Source of the DNA: Gilliamella sp. wkB171
Lineage (GTDB): Bacteria > Pseudomonadota > Gammaproteobacteria > Enterobacterales > Orbaceae
DNA length: 64,000 bases
Assembly: GCF_001693755.1 (NCBI RefSeq)
Contig: NZ_LYST01000021.1
Coordinates: forward strand, 1-64,000
Direction of reading: 5' to 3'
Below are positions 19,703 through 28,984 of the stretch, piece by piece. Below the pieces are notes generated by a model, which saw nothing but the letters and a program-made list of their open reading frames with translations, was not told the DNA's origin and made no database searches. The translations under genes and the position numbers were made by a program. Every line of letters starts with the position of its first letter. Position 1 is the stretch's first letter.

Positions 19703-20636
19703 TTGTAATCCCATAGCTGCTTTGTTAAAGCAGAAAGAATATATTGTTATTGATGGTGCGCTTGCCAGCGAACTACAACGACGTGGTTGTGATTTAAATG
19801 ATAGTTTGTGGTCTGCTAAAGTGCTCATTGAGCAACCCGAATTAATCAGTCAAGTCCATTATGAATATTTTAAAGCTGGCGCTGATTGTGCTATCACGGC
19901 GAGTTATCAAGCTACTCCGCTCGGGTTTGCAAAAAAAGGCCTTGATTTAAAACAGTCCATAGCCTTAATCAAAACAAGTGTTGAACTTGCTAAGCAAGCC
20001 AAACAACGTTATTTAAATGAGCTAACTGATAATAAGCCACTGCTAATTGCAGGCTCAGTCGGCCCTTATGGTGCTTATTTGGCGGATGGTTCAGAATATA
20101 CCGGCGATTATCAACTAACTGAACAGCAATTTATTCAATTCCATTTTGAGCGAATTAAAGCGTTAATTGAGGCTAAAGTCGATATTCTTGCTTGTGAAAC
20201 GTTACCCTCTTTTCCTGAAATTCAAGCGTTAACCAAGCTTATTGCACAATTCCCAACTATAACTTGTTGGTTTTCTTTAACGTTAAAAGATGAAAATCAT
20301 TTAAGTGATGGTACCCCTATATCAAAGGTGATTAACTATTTAAATAACGTCGATCAGATTGTGAGTGTTGGCATTAATTGCATCGCGTTAGAAAAAGTCA
20401 CACCAGCATTAGCGGTAATAAGTAAGCTTACAACTAAGCCTATTATTGTTTACCCTAATTCTGGTGAACAATACGATCCTAACACCAAGCAATGGCATAA
20501 AAACCATCAACATTGCTGTACCTTTGCAAATCAAATTGATATATGGACAAAACTCGGTGCAAAATTAATCGGTGGATGTTGCCAAACCACACCAAAGGAT
20601 ATTGTAGAAATAACAGCGTTATTAAATCATCAATAA
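19695..20636 (+). CDS. mmuM: Homocysteine S-methyltransferase
   Basis: Zinc-dependent enzyme that moves a methyl group from S-methylmethionine (or SAM) to homocysteine, giving methionine. The 313-residue product carries the family's [14 protein letters not shown]-terminus, a catalytic cysteine in GINCIA, the C-terminal zinc pair in GGCCQTTP and the LACETLP segment. The start at 19695 is chosen because the upstream part of the frame lies within mmuP and is hydrophobic only by coincidence. Together with mmuP it forms a complete salvage route for S-methylmethionine. Confidence 0.93.
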   Translation: MNSCNPIAALLKQKEYIVIDGALASELQRRGCDLNDSLWSAKVLIEQPELISQVHYEYFKAGADCAITASYQATPLGFAKKGLDLKQSIALIKTSVELAKQAKQRYLNELTDNKPLLIAGSVGPYGAYLADGSEYTGDYQLTEQQFIQFHFERIKALIEAKVDILACETLPSFPEIQALTKLIAQFPTITCWFSLTLKDENHLSDGTPISKVINYLNNVDQIVSVGINCIALEKVTPALAVISKLTTKPIIVYPNSGEQYDPNTKQWHKNHQHCCTFANQIDIWTKLGAKLIGGCCQTTPKDIVEITALLNHQ

Positions 20637-20697
20637 ACCATTAAGCTTATAAAACCTATTGATAAATGTGATAGATGAATAGTGTAAAGTTTTATCG

Positions 20698-20725
20698 CCC
20701 ATCAATAGGGATTTGATGGGTTTAT
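20698..20725. terminator. Hairpin between mmuM and ribE
   Basis: An 8-bp stem (CCCATCAA / TTGATGGG) with a 7-base loop lies between the converging mmuM and ribE genes. A short T-rich tail follows on the plus strand, so it probably serves mmuM best. Confidence 0.65.
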
Positions 20726-20748
20726 ATCAACAATAAATGGGCTTAGTT

Positions 20749-21357
20749 TTAAGTTCTTGCCGCTAGAACTCGTTCGACGGTATCAACAATTGCTTGTGTT
20801 TGCGAATCTATTTCAATATTGACATGATCACCTATTTTTTTGCTATCTAACGTGGTGATTGCTAATGTTTCAGGAATAAGATGTAAATTAAAACAATTTT
20901 GCTGTATATCACCAACAGTTAAGCTGGCACCATCAACACCAATAAATCCTTTATAGAGCACATATTTCATAAATTGGGCTGGCATAGCTAAAGTCATTTG
21001 ACAATTAGTTGCTGTTTTTTGAATATCGGTAATGGTTGCCACACAAGAAATATGTCCGGACATAACATGCCCTCCTATTTCATCACCATATTTTGCACTA
21101 CGCTCAATATTAACGTAATCATTAATTTTTTTAGCGCCCAATGTGGTAAGTGCTAAGGTTTCTTGCATAATGTCAAACGACACCCAATCTTGTTCAAAAC
21201 CGGTCACAGTTAAGCAACAACCATCATTGGCAATAGACGCGCCAATTTTCAAATTGTGATTTAGCTCATCAGGCAATTTAACCTTATAAGTGCGTAGTTT
21301 ATCGTGATCGATAATATCAATAATTTGCCCCACACCTTGCACAATTCCTGTAAACAT
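20749..21357 (-). CDS. ribE: Riboflavin synthase alpha subunit
   Basis: Dismutates two 6,7-dimethyl-8-ribityllumazine molecules to riboflavin and a pyrimidinedione. The 202 residues form the two repeated barrels of the family. The first starts MFTGIVQGVG and contains GASIANDGCCLTV and GGHVMSGHI. The second contains GFIGVDGASLTV and NLHLIPETL. It stands alone, between a convergent mmuM and a divergent crcB. I looked for an FMN riboswitch upstream and did not find its conserved elements. Confidence 0.95.
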   Translation of the reverse strand: MFTGIVQGVGQIIDIIDHDKLRTYKVKLPDELNHNLKIGASIANDGCCLTVTGFEQDWVSFDIMQETLALTTLGAKKINDYVNIERSAKYGDEIGGHVMSGHISCVATITDIQKTATNCQMTLAMPAQFMKYVLYKGFIGVDGASLTVGDIQQNCFNLHLIPETLAITTLDSKKIGDHVNIEIDSQTQAIVDTVERVLAART

Positions 21358-21820
21358 AATGTATCCTTAATAAAAAACGGTTATTCGTTATTATTTTAAC
21401 TTATTTAGTACAAAATTAGCTAGAAATAGCATAGTTAACCGAGTTTGAAAGCCCTATAAAATAATATGTTTAAACAGTTTGCCACTAATCCATGCGTCAT
21501 TTATGGTACAAAAACAAGCTTAATTGCATATTTTTGACTGAAAATAGTAATAAATTGACTAAACAGGATAGTAACGCTAAGAAAATAAAATAGAGCTTAT
21601 TTATAGACAGCTATTTGCCTTAATTGTCATTGAATTATTGGTCCTGAAGATGATTAAATCATCGAAATAAAGTCTCATATAATTTTATTGCTTAGCTAAT
21701 AATAAGATTATAACCCGTGGTATACATTTTGTTATGATCTCGGTTATAGTTAATCACTATTGTCAACAAAACAGATAAAGCATCATTAAATAAAACTATC
21801 GAATTTGTAAGGATATTTAT
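21358..21820. other. Intergenic region between ribE and crcB
   Basis: About 460 A+T-rich bases between divergent genes. I found no coding potential, no FMN riboswitch for ribE and no clear fluoride-riboswitch core in front of crcB. A moderate hairpin-forming stretch around 21710-21750 did not resolve into a known element. Confidence 0.4.
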
Positions 21821-22198
21821 ATGTTAAAACTTATTTTAGCTATTTCAGTGGGTTCTGTGGCTGGAGGATTATTGAGATGGTTTTTATCATTAAAATTAAA
21901 TGTGATTGCCTTTGCCATTCCTATTGGTACCTTATTGTCTAATCTGATTGCTGGTTACGTTATCGGTTTTGCTATTGCTTTTTTTACGCATAGTCATCTT
22001 TCAGCAGAATGGCGGCTACTGGTTATTACTGGTTTTTGTGGTGGTTTATCGACCTTTTCAACATTTTCAGCCGAAATAGTTAACTTTATACAAGAAGGTA
22101 AAATAACTTGGGCACTAACAACCATTGCTGTTCACGTTATTGGTTCAATATTAATGACTTTTTTAGGTATTTTGTCTTATCAATATTTTCGTTCTTAA
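21821..22198 (+). CDS. crcB: Fluoride efflux channel FluC/CrcB
   Basis: Small membrane channel that lets fluoride leave the cell. The 125-residue product has four hydrophobic segments and the family features [24 protein letters not shown] (pore Asn) and [15 protein letters not shown], the phenylalanine-box region. The ATG is preceded by AAGGAT. It has no partner gene here; FluC works as a homodimer with antiparallel subunits. Confidence 0.93.
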   Translation: MLKLILAISVGSVAGGLLRWFLSLKLNVIAFAIPIGTLLSNLIAGYVIGFAIAFFTHSHLSAEWRLLVITGFCGGLSTFSTFSAEIVNFIQEGKITWALTTIAVHVIGSILMTFLGILSYQYFRS

Positions 22199-22259
22199 TT
22201 TTTATTTTAACAAATTTACCTTAAAAGAATCATCAAACAGAGTTTACAACCGCAAAATA

Positions 22260-22290
22260 CTGTATTAATATACACTGTATATAAATACAG
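22260..22290 (+). promoter_or_regulatory. Two abutting LexA boxes
   Basis: CTGTATATAAATACAG (22275-22290) is a perfect CTG-N10-CAG SOS box with the preferred TA-rich core. CTGTATTAATATACAC (22260-22275) is a near-perfect second box sharing one base with it. They lie 13-44 bases before the SulA-like start codon, where LexA would block the promoter. Confidence 0.85.
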
Positions 22291-22303
22291 TTTAGAGGTT
22301 ATT

Positions 22304-22702
22304 ATGTTTATTGAACATTCAACTCCACAACTTATTGCGGTTGATTTTGAATCACCTTTTCAACAATTATTACAACAACAGCAATCTTTATTAAAATCAT
22401 TAAATAAAGCCAAAAAATGGCAATTATGGCTTTCAGATAGACCGATGTTAAAACGTTCATGGTTTAATACAGCTGGGCTTGATAAACAAAAAGTAATTCA
22501 ATTAGCAAATTTGAAAAATGAAAATTTAATTGCAACTATCGAAAAAGCCCTGCAAAGCAAAACTTGTAGCTATATTGCTGCTTGTATTCATAATTTGAAT
22601 GAACAAGATAAACAGCGCTTACAAAAAGCTGTTTCAGAAAGTGATACATGCTTATTATTAGTTAATGATGAACAATATCAGCAGCAGCTACAATATCATT
22701 AA
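22304..22702 (+). CDS. sulA: SOS cell-division inhibitor, SulA-like
   Basis: Predicted inhibitor of FtsZ polymerisation made during the SOS response. The 132-residue product is shorter than E. coli SulA (169) but keeps the core in order: QLLQQQQSLLKSLNKAKKWQLWLSDRP, then WFNTAGLDKQKVIQLANL, then IEKALQSKTCSYIAACIHNLNEQDKQRLQKA. These match SulA's SRWQLWLTPQ, WVQSAGLPLTKVMQISQL and the [25 protein letters not shown] region. Missing are the extra N-terminal residues and much of the C-terminal tail that Lon recognises in E. coli. Two LexA boxes directly upstream support the assignment independently of similarity. Confidence 0.82.
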   Translation: MFIEHSTPQLIAVDFESPFQQLLQQQQSLLKSLNKAKKWQLWLSDRPMLKRSWFNTAGLDKQKVIQLANLKNENLIATIEKALQSKTCSYIAACIHNLNEQDKQRLQKAVSESDTCLLLVNDEQYQQQLQYH

Positions 22703-22876
22703 TCATTTTGAGTTTTACCGGCGTAACCTTATTTGGTCATTAAATTACCAAGTTTACTATTAGCTGTTTAATGACAAGTTTAAAGAAAATTCATAGTTAA
22801 CTGCGAATATTTATTTTATGCAAACAAAGTTAAATCAATAAATATAGCGTTAACATCATACAAGGGTGAGTTTAAA

Positions 22877-22913
22877 CAACTAAAAAGATCTTTTTTTGGG
22901 ATCTTTTTAGTTG
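22877..22913. terminator. Bidirectional terminator between sulA-like and YezG-like genes
   Basis: A perfect 14-bp stem (CAACTAAAAAGATC / GATCTTTTTAGTTG) with a T-rich loop lies between converging genes. Downstream T-tracts are short on both strands, but the stem itself is A/T-rich at its base. Confidence 0.7.
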
Positions 22914-22922
22914 CTTGGTCAT

Positions 22923-23252
22923 TTAATCGTACATAAAATTAATATTTACTCTATTTTTATCTAAATCAATCATCAATTCACATCCTGTCCATATTGTCTT
23001 ACCGTTAGTTAAATTATTATCGAGATGAAATTGCCTTAATTTGATTAGATAACTTAATATTCCTAGATTCACATATCTTGGGGTCGTAAACCAATTTCTT
23101 TCATTAAGATCGTTGATATAATCATATTCATAATGGCAACGCTGATCATTTGATAAGAATTTAGCTTTCATAATCACTTTTTTCGCTTCTATTGGCGCGA
23201 CATTAAGTAAAATTTGGCTTATACCATTATAGATACTACTATCCTCTCTCAT
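22923..23252 (-). CDS. YezG-like (DUF600) immunity protein, orphan
   Basis: A 109-residue acidic cytosolic protein. Its spaced pattern resembles the YezG/DUF600 family of immunity proteins for polymorphic toxins such as YeeF: an N-terminal helix ending in P..AKKVIMKAKFL, a YDYINDL strand, an IKLRQF helix, then IWTGCELMIDLDKNRVNINFMYD at the end. That family usually lies next to its toxin. No toxin gene or C-terminal toxin fragment is present within 5 kb, so this is an orphan, perhaps protecting against neighbours' toxins. It ends at a shared terminator with the SulA-like gene. The family call is by pattern, not search. Confidence 0.55.
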   Translation of the reverse strand: MREDSSIYNGISQILLNVAPIEAKKVIMKAKFLSNDQRCHYEYDYINDLNERNWFTTPRYVNLGILSYLIKLRQFHLDNNLTNGKTIWTGCELMIDLDKNRVNINFMYD

Positions 23253-24015
23253 TGCTTATCTCCTAGGATATTTCAAAAAAATTGACAATTAACATTTTTA
23301 GTTCACGTTGAACATAAAATTAATAGGGATAATCTACAACTGATATTAAAGTACTATTTAAAATGTGTTGCTTTCAAATACTAAGCAAAGATCAACGATT
23401 TTGATGAGCTTAATATTTGTCTTATTTGATCAATAAACAATTTTATTACGAATTACTAAGTTTAAAAGCAAATCTGATTTGATAAAGTGAAAGTCTAACT
23501 AGCATAATGAATGCTTAACATAATTAGATTCATCACTAGGTATATATAGTTAAAATATTGCTGGGCATTCTACGATAAAAGTGCTAAAAACCAAAACTAT
23601 TAATCAATACTTGTCAGCTATTTAGTACTGTTTATTAAATGTAATGGATAATGACATGCATGACACTTATCGTGCAATCTACCTATAAAACATTTAAAAT
23701 CAAATGTTAACCATTTTTTTAACCATTACTCTTTACAAGAGTTTTCCACCATAAAAACCATTTAATTTACATTATAAAAGCCTTAATTGACAAAATAACA
23801 GGTTTAGATAGGCAAACATGAGTATGCCGTAGATAATTTAATTTAAAACCTAAATGATAAATAAATCGCTACGGCAAAAATCTAGCTGGTATTCAACGAA
23901 TTAATCAATCAATTATTGTACCGTTATTAATAATAAAAAATTCCAAGAATATACTTTACTAATTTAATATGTATACTTATAATAATAACACTTATTAAAA
24001 TCATGGAAGAACACT
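23253..24015. other. Non-coding stretch of about 760 bases
   Basis: Very A+T-rich, with frequent stops in all frames. I see no RNA gene, repeat or recognisable gene remnant. It carries the promoters of the YezG-like gene and of the SRPBCC/MarR pair, but no confident motif. Confidence 0.45.
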
Positions 24016-24447
24016 ATGAATACTATTACAACCTCGTTTTTACTCCCTACTACGGCTAAACCTGAACACGTATGGCAATATTATGTTGATTTATCTTTAA
24101 GAAAATTGTGGGAAACCGATCTGGAGGATTTTAAATTATTCGGTGAGATGAAAACGGGTGCAGAAGGTATATTTAAATTACAAAATACACCAGAAATGCC
24201 CGTTACTTTATCAAAGGTTATCGTTAATCAAGAATTTACTGAACAATTTAAGATGCCTGATATGGGTGTTTTCTATTTTTCACATCAAATTGTGTCAATT
24301 GCAACAAATCAATATGCATTAAAATCAGAAATATCATTAAAGCCTAATCAAAACGTAGCGGATAGTGCATCTTATCATTTCATAAAACAACTGTCTGATG
24401 ATATTATTGACAAAACATATGCATTAAAAAATTTAGTTGAAAGGTAA
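24016..24447 (+). CDS. SRPBCC-type ligand-binding protein, function unknown
   Basis: The 143-residue protein starts with ITTSFLLPTTAKPEHVWQYYVDLSLRKLWETDLEDF, the opening strand and W-rich helix of START/SRPBCC (polyketide-cyclase-like) proteins. It ends in a long helix, also typical of that fold. No catalytic residues can be assigned. It directly abuts a MarR-family regulator (no gap between stop and start), which implies a two-gene operon in which the regulator may control this gene. Confidence 0.65.
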   Translation: MNTITTSFLLPTTAKPEHVWQYYVDLSLRKLWETDLEDFKLFGEMKTGAEGIFKLQNTPEMPVTLSKVIVNQEFTEQFKMPDMGVFYFSHQIVSIATNQYALKSEISLKPNQNVADSASYHFIKQLSDDIIDKTYALKNLVER

Positions 24448-24912
24448 ATGATGATTCAGGACAATAAGTTTCACACACAATTTGTAAAAGACGCTGACTC
24501 ATTAGGATTTGTCTTTATGCGAACTTATTCGTCCTGGCAGACCAAAATTAAACAATGTCTAAAAAAATACGCGATTACTCACCCCCAATTTATTGTACTG
24601 GCAACGCTTGCTTATCTTTCCCAATCTGATGACGAAATAACCCAAGTAATATTAGCGACCAAAACCAATATTGATGTCATGACAATTTCGCAAATTTTAG
24701 ATAATTTAGAAAAAAAAGGGTTAGTAAACCGATCCACCTCAATCAAAGATAGCCGAGCAAAACGTATTAATTTGACACAAAGTGGTTTAGATAAAGCCAA
24801 TGAAACAGTATCTTTAGTAGAAGAGATCGATAATCAATTTTTTTCGGTATTGGGCAATAACACTGCAATTTTTCATCAAATGCTATCAAAATTGTTAGAC
24901 GGTAATCATTAA
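24448..24912 (+). CDS. MarR family transcriptional regulator
   Basis: A 154-residue winged-helix regulator. The helix-turn-helix and wing are visible at about residues 45-105: YAITHPQFIVLATLAYLS, VILATKTNIDVMTISQILDNLEKKGLVNRSTSIKDSRAKRINLTQSG. The DxRxK wing motif is characteristic. The ATG follows the SRPBCC stop codon immediately (TAAATG), indicating coupled translation. MarR proteins usually repress their own operon and respond to small phenolic or oxidising compounds; the signal here is unknown. Confidence 0.88.
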   Translation: MMIQDNKFHTQFVKDADSLGFVFMRTYSSWQTKIKQCLKKYAITHPQFIVLATLAYLSQSDDEITQVILATKTNIDVMTISQILDNLEKKGLVNRSTSIKDSRAKRINLTQSGLDKANETVSLVEEIDNQFFSVLGNNTAIFHQMLSKLLDGNH

Positions 24913-25470
24913 ACTTGTGCTATATAACAAGTTAGCCATAGTCGATTAAACAACTTAATAAACAACAACAACCGGATGAGGCAAATCCCACAGATTTATT
25001 TTTAATTTTTCCCTCTTCTTCATCAATCACTATTGAATAAAAGTCTGTACTAAGTTTTAGCGTGCTAGCGTTTTACTTGTTATTATCATTTTTGCGGATA
25101 AAAGCCTAGTTGCATCTAGTTATTTTAGGTTGGTCTACATATAAACACGCTGGATAATAAATCATAGCACTTTAAGTTTAGAGGTAATCAGCATTACATA
25201 CTCAATACTATTTTCAATTTTATTGTTGGAAAAAGATAAGGCAATAAGCACTATCTGTTTTCCAATATGCTTTTAACGTTTTTGTTTGTTTTAATTAAGC
25301 TAAGTTGATGTTCTCACTTTGATAGGTGCAGATAAAGCTAAGGTATTTTTTATCATTTTACTTTGCGCTAATAATACACTTTTATTGTAGATTAATATCA
25401 TTATCAACATATTCAATAAACTTTAATGTAGTTCCATTAATTAGAGCGTTGAGCGGATAGCATACTGCGT
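24913..25470. other. Intergenic region between converging marR-like and tetR-like genes
   Basis: A weak hairpin (AACTTG / CAAGTT, 24912-24933) begins at the marR stop codon and could end its transcript. The rest, about 530 bases, contains no gene or remnant that I can support. Confidence 0.4.
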
Positions 25471-26103
25471 TTATTGAGTTTTTAGCGCATCTTGTTTAGC
25501 TTGATTAATAACTGCTTTAGCCATCCATTGTGACAAAGATACTACCTGTTGGTTATCGAGTTTCCAGATATCTTTAAGCACTAAAAATATTTCTGACCCA
25601 TAAATAACCGAAATCGCATGCAAAACATTATTATAGATTTGTTCAGGCATTTGAGATTTAAGCGGTTTTAAAATAGTTGATAAAATCTCCTTCCGATTAC
25701 CACGAACTAATTTATCACTTTGTTGAGATAAAGTTGTTCTTTCTGCTGCCCATTGTTGTAATGAAATTCTTAATGCTGCACGAAGTGCCCCTTCATGTTT
25801 TAACATTTGTGGAAAGGCAAAAGCTAAAAAATCCAATATTTGTTGATCTGGATCTTGATTATCTGATTGCCAGTTAAAGATCGGCTCTAATGCGCTTTCT
25901 ACAACAGCAGCAATTAAGTCGCTTTGAGTTGGAAAGTAACGATAAGCTGTGGCTCTAGATATGCCCGATTTATCTGCAAGTTCAGTAATCGTCAGTTCAC
26001 ACCCCTGCTCTAGGGCATTTAGTGCAGTATTGATTAAACGATCAAACGTTCGTTTTTTCACACCGCTATATTTAGGTGATGAAGCTAAGCTGTTATGAGT
26101 CAT
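25471..26103 (-). CDS. TetR family transcriptional regulator
   Basis: A 210-residue TetR-type repressor. The N-terminal helix-turn-helix is clear at about residues 18-65: TFDRLINTALNALEQG, then ELADKSGISRATAYRYFPTQSDLIAAV. The C-terminal ligand-binding part is not assignable. It is divergent from the Tm-1-like operon, and the 180-base space between them holds a perfect 12-bp palindrome, a likely operator. TetR regulators typically respond to the substrate or product of the genes they control. Confidence 0.88.
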   Translation of the reverse strand: MTHNSLASSPKYSGVKKRTFDRLINTALNALEQGCELTITELADKSGISRATAYRYFPTQSDLIAAVVESALEPIFNWQSDNQDPDQQILDFLAFAFPQMLKHEGALRAALRISLQQWAAERTTLSQQSDKLVRGNRKEILSTILKPLKSQMPEQIYNNVLHAISVIYGSEIFLVLKDIWKLDNQQVVSLSQWMAKAVINQAKQDALKTQ

Positions 26104-26182
26104 ACGGTCAATTTTCTAATTACATTTTTAATGTATATATCATACTTCAATTTTTGGTATTCAATAAATTTTATGATTTAAC

Positions 26183-26208
26183 AAAAATGAGACTAAAGTC
26201 TCATTTTT
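26183..26208. promoter_or_regulatory. Palindromic operator in the tetR / Tm-1-like promoter region
   Basis: AAAAATGAGACT and AGTCTCATTTTT form perfect 12-base arms around a central AA. The element lies between divergent genes, so it cannot serve as a terminator for either. A TATAAT (26213-26218) follows five bases later, placing the palindrome over the -35 region of the plus-strand operon. It suits a TetR dimer site. Confidence 0.65.
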
Positions 26209-26284
26209 GATTTATAATATGTGGCAGACTATCACCCCATAGGTCAAAGTATCGAATTTTAATTTATCCATAAAGGAGGGATAA

Positions 26285-27493
26285 ATGACATCTAACAATA
26301 TGATTTATTTAGTATCGACACTTGATACCAAAGGGGAAGAAATTGTTTATATTAAAAACCTGCTCGCTGAAAAAAATTTAAGCTGTAAAATTGTCGACTT
26401 ATCAACGCAGCCCCATGCTTTTAATCATCTAGCTGATGTCAGTGCCAGTCTGATTGCTAGTTTTCATCCTGAAGGTAGTGGTGCTGTTTTTTGTGGAGAT
26501 AGAGGAAAAGCCATTGTCGCAATGGCGAAAGCTTTTGAGCTATTTTTATCTAAACAAAACGATATTGGTGCAATACTGGGGTTGGGCGGTTCAGGCGGCA
26601 CAGCATTAATCACACCGGCTATGCAGTCATTAGCAATTGGTATACCTAAATTGATGGTATCAACCATGGCATCGGGTGACATTTCGGGTTATATCGGTGC
26701 TAGTGATATTGCCATGATGTACTCAGTTACTGATATTGCCGGGATAAACGTTATCTCAAGAAAAATTTTAAGCAATGCAGCAAACTTTATCGCTGGTTCA
26801 ATATTATTTAAAAAGCAAGAATTGGTCGAAGATAAACCAGCGATAGGGTTAACGATGTTCGGTGTGACAACGCCATGTGTACAATCTGTTTCAGCTCAGC
26901 TTCATGATCAATATGATTGCTTAATTTTTCATGCCACTGGTAGTGGTGGAAAGGCAATGGAAAAATTAGCCGATAGCCACCTTTTACATGGCGTGCTTGA
27001 CATTACAACAACCGAAGTATGCGACTATTTATTTGGCGGTGTATTGGCTTGCGATGATGATCGTTTTGATGCGATAGCTAGAAGCCAAATACCTTATATT
27101 GGATCTTGTGGGGCACTCGATATGGTTAATTTTGCAAGCCCTGATACCATTCCTGAAAAATATCAAAATCGATTGTTCTATCCACACAATCCGCAAGTAA
27201 CATTAATGAGAACCACACCAGAAGAAAATCAACAAATGGCGAATTGGATTGCAAATAAACTTAACCAATGCCAAGGATATGTCACCTTTATCATCCCCGA
27301 AGAAGGATTTTCAGCCTTAGATATAAAAGGCGGTGCGTTTTGGTCACCTGACGCTAACAAAGCCTTTATTGAAGAGTTCGAAAAAACGTATATGGTCACC
27401 GAAAAAAGACGATTAATTAAAGTTCCTTATCACATAAACTCACCACAGTTTTGTGATCTAATTATCAATGAATTTAAAAAAATAATGAAATAA
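26285..27493 (+). CDS. Tm-1-like ATP-binding domain protein (UPF0261)
   Basis: A 402-residue protein of the UPF0261 family, homologous to the N-terminal half of the tomato virus-resistance protein Tm-1. It shows [12 protein letters not shown], the glycine-rich [19 protein letters not shown] segment (near residue 98), [15 protein letters not shown] and [17 protein letters not shown], which are the family's nucleotide-binding loops. A strong AGGAGG ribosome-binding site precedes the ATG. It is directly followed by a TIM-barrel partner equivalent to Tm-1's C-terminal half. The biochemical role in bacteria is not established. Confidence 0.85.
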   Translation: MTSNNMIYLVSTLDTKGEEIVYIKNLLAEKNLSCKIVDLSTQPHAFNHLADVSASLIASFHPEGSGAVFCGDRGKAIVAMAKAFELFLSKQNDIGAILGLGGSGGTALITPAMQSLAIGIPKLMVSTMASGDISGYIGASDIAMMYSVTDIAGINVISRKILSNAANFIAGSILFKKQELVEDKPAIGLTMFGVTTPCVQSVSAQLHDQYDCLIFHATGSGGKAMEKLADSHLLHGVLDITTTEVCDYLFGGVLACDDDRFDAIARSQIPYIGSCGALDMVNFASPDTIPEKYQNRLFYPHNPQVTLMRTTPEENQQMANWIANKLNQCQGYVTFIIPEEGFSALDIKGGAFWSPDANKAFIEEFEKTYMVTEKRRLIKVPYHINSPQFCDLIINEFKKIMK

Positions 27494-27505
27494 ATGGAGA
27501 GAATT

Positions 27506-28333
27506 ATGGCAAGTAAACGCGCACAGTTATTAAAAAAATTTCACGATATGATTGCTAAAGGTCAACCAATCATAGGTGGAGGAGCAGGTACAGGATTATC
27601 GGCAAAATGTGAAGAAGCAGGAGGCATCGATCTCATTGTTATCTATAATTCTGGACGTTATCGCATGGCGGGAAGAGGATCATTAGCCGGTTTACTCGCT
27701 TATGGTAATGCCAACGAAATTGTTATGGATATGGCAAAAGAAGTGTTACCGGTAGTTAAAAATACCCCTGTGCTAGCTGGCGTAAATGGTACAGACCCAT
27801 TTTGTCAATTTGATCAGTTTTTAGATAAATTAAAAGAAACCGGTTTTGCGGGAGTACAAAACTTTCCAACTGTTGGTTTAATCGATGGTAACTTTAGGGC
27901 AAATCTTGAAGAAACAGGCATGGGGTATGCGTTAGAAGTTGAGATGATTCGTCAAGCAAATCAAAAAGATTTACTGACAACACCTTATGTATTTAGTGAA
28001 CAAAATGCTATTGATATGGCAAAAGCCGGCGCAGATATTTTAGTACCTCATATGGGACTAACAACCGGCGGAAGTATCGGGGCAGAAACTGCACTAAAAC
28101 TTGCTGACTGTGTACCACTAATTAATCAATGGGCAAAAGCAGCGAAGGCAATTCGACCTGATATCATCATACTATGTCATGGTGGTCCAATTGCAACCCC
28201 TGAAGATGCTGAGTATATTTTACAAAATTGTCCAGATTGTAATGGTTTCTATGGTGCAAGCTCAATGGAACGTTTACCGACCGAAATTGCTCTAAAACAG
28301 ACCACCCAGCAATTTAAAGCGATTCGTCGTTAA
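27506..28333 (+). CDS. Phosphoenolpyruvate hydrolase-family TIM-barrel protein
   Basis: A 275-residue (beta/alpha)8 protein of the family annotated PEP hydrolase-like or TIM-barrel signal-transduction protein; in plants the same domain forms the C-terminal half of Tm-1. Visible segments are [64 protein letters not shown] and [17 protein letters not shown] start it at 27506, which has GGAGAG just upstream; an ATG at 27494 adjoining the previous stop is possible. The pair separated as two genes is the usual bacterial and fungal arrangement. A small-molecule enzyme role is plausible but the substrate is unknown. Confidence 0.83.
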   Translation: MASKRAQLLKKFHDMIAKGQPIIGGGAGTGLSAKCEEAGGIDLIVIYNSGRYRMAGRGSLAGLLAYGNANEIVMDMAKEVLPVVKNTPVLAGVNGTDPFCQFDQFLDKLKETGFAGVQNFPTVGLIDGNFRANLEETGMGYALEVEMIRQANQKDLLTTPYVFSEQNAIDMAKAGADILVPHMGLTTGGSIGAETALKLADCVPLINQWAKAAKAIRPDIIILCHGGPIATPEDAEYILQNCPDCNGFYGASSMERLPTEIALKQTTQQFKAIRR

Positions 28334-28369
28334 TCTATAATCGCCAAAAACTGCACAAAATTATTAAAG

Positions 28370-28401
28370 AACGGCTCAATCATCCTAGAGCCGTTACTTT
28401 A
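28370..28401 (+). terminator. Terminator after the Tm-1-like operon
   Basis: An 8-bp stem (AACGGCTC / GAGCCGTT) with a 10-base loop followed by ACTTT lies 37 bases after the TIM-barrel stop codon. Confidence 0.65.
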
Positions 28402-28566
28402 ACATTAAATACCTCAAGCAATATTCTTTATAAAATACGTATAGCCATAGTACCCAAAAGATCGAGATAAAGATTCAATCAAATTTGATAAAATAATTGA
28501 TAACAGATAAAAGGCCAAGTATAACTACACATAATAACTTGATTTAACTTCGTATAAAGGTAGCAA

Positions 28567-28851
28567 ATGCTAGACATTCTTAATTTTATTGAATCATATC
28601 AGAAACATCATTCTGTATTTGATCGAAAGTTAGCGTTAATAAAACAGTTAATTATTTATCTCGATAAACATGATTTTCAAGGTCATATTGACAACATTTT
28701 GCCCATTTTGGATCAGCACACCGGTTACAGTGAATTCCGAATCATGAATGATTGTGAATCGAACAATCCGAATTTATGGATAGAATACCAATATCATGGC
28801 AAACATATTCGACTTAGTCCTGGCGATATTGTCATTACCATGAAAAAATGA
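28567..28851 (+). CDS. Small hypothetical protein
   Basis: A 94-residue protein with no family I recognise. It begins with an amphipathic helical region (LDILNFIESYQKHHSVFDRKLALIKQLIIYLDKH) and ends with a short basic tail. There are no signal peptide, membrane segment, cysteine pairs or catalytic motifs. An AAAGG ribosome-binding site sits before the ATG and its stop codon lies inside a strong hairpin, both arguing that it is expressed. It converges on the DUF4261 pair. Confidence 0.55.
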   Translation: MLDILNFIESYQKHHSVFDRKLALIKQLIIYLDKHDFQGHIDNILPILDQHTGYSEFRIMNDCESNNPNLWIEYQYHGKHIRLSPGDIVITMKK

Positions 28852-28877
28852 TATCAATGCTAAGTGATATCATTTTT
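28845..28877. terminator. Terminator overlapping the stop codon of the small gene
   Basis: A perfect 12-bp stem (AAAATGATATCA / TGATATCATTTT) with an 8-base loop starts in the last codons of the 94-residue gene and ends in T residues. Being symmetrical, it may also stop transcripts from the DUF4261 genes on the other strand. Confidence 0.75.
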
Positions 28878-28984
28878 CATAAATTTATAATGATTTTTTA
28901 ATTTATTTAATCATAGATAATGAAATTAAAAATGATAAAAACCATTACGTTGATAATGTCATCGCAAATGAGTGAGTCATTCAA

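Noticed and set aside
21358-21820. FMN riboswitch (for ribE) or fluoride riboswitch (for crcB)
   Set aside because: I searched both strands by eye for their conserved cores and found neither.
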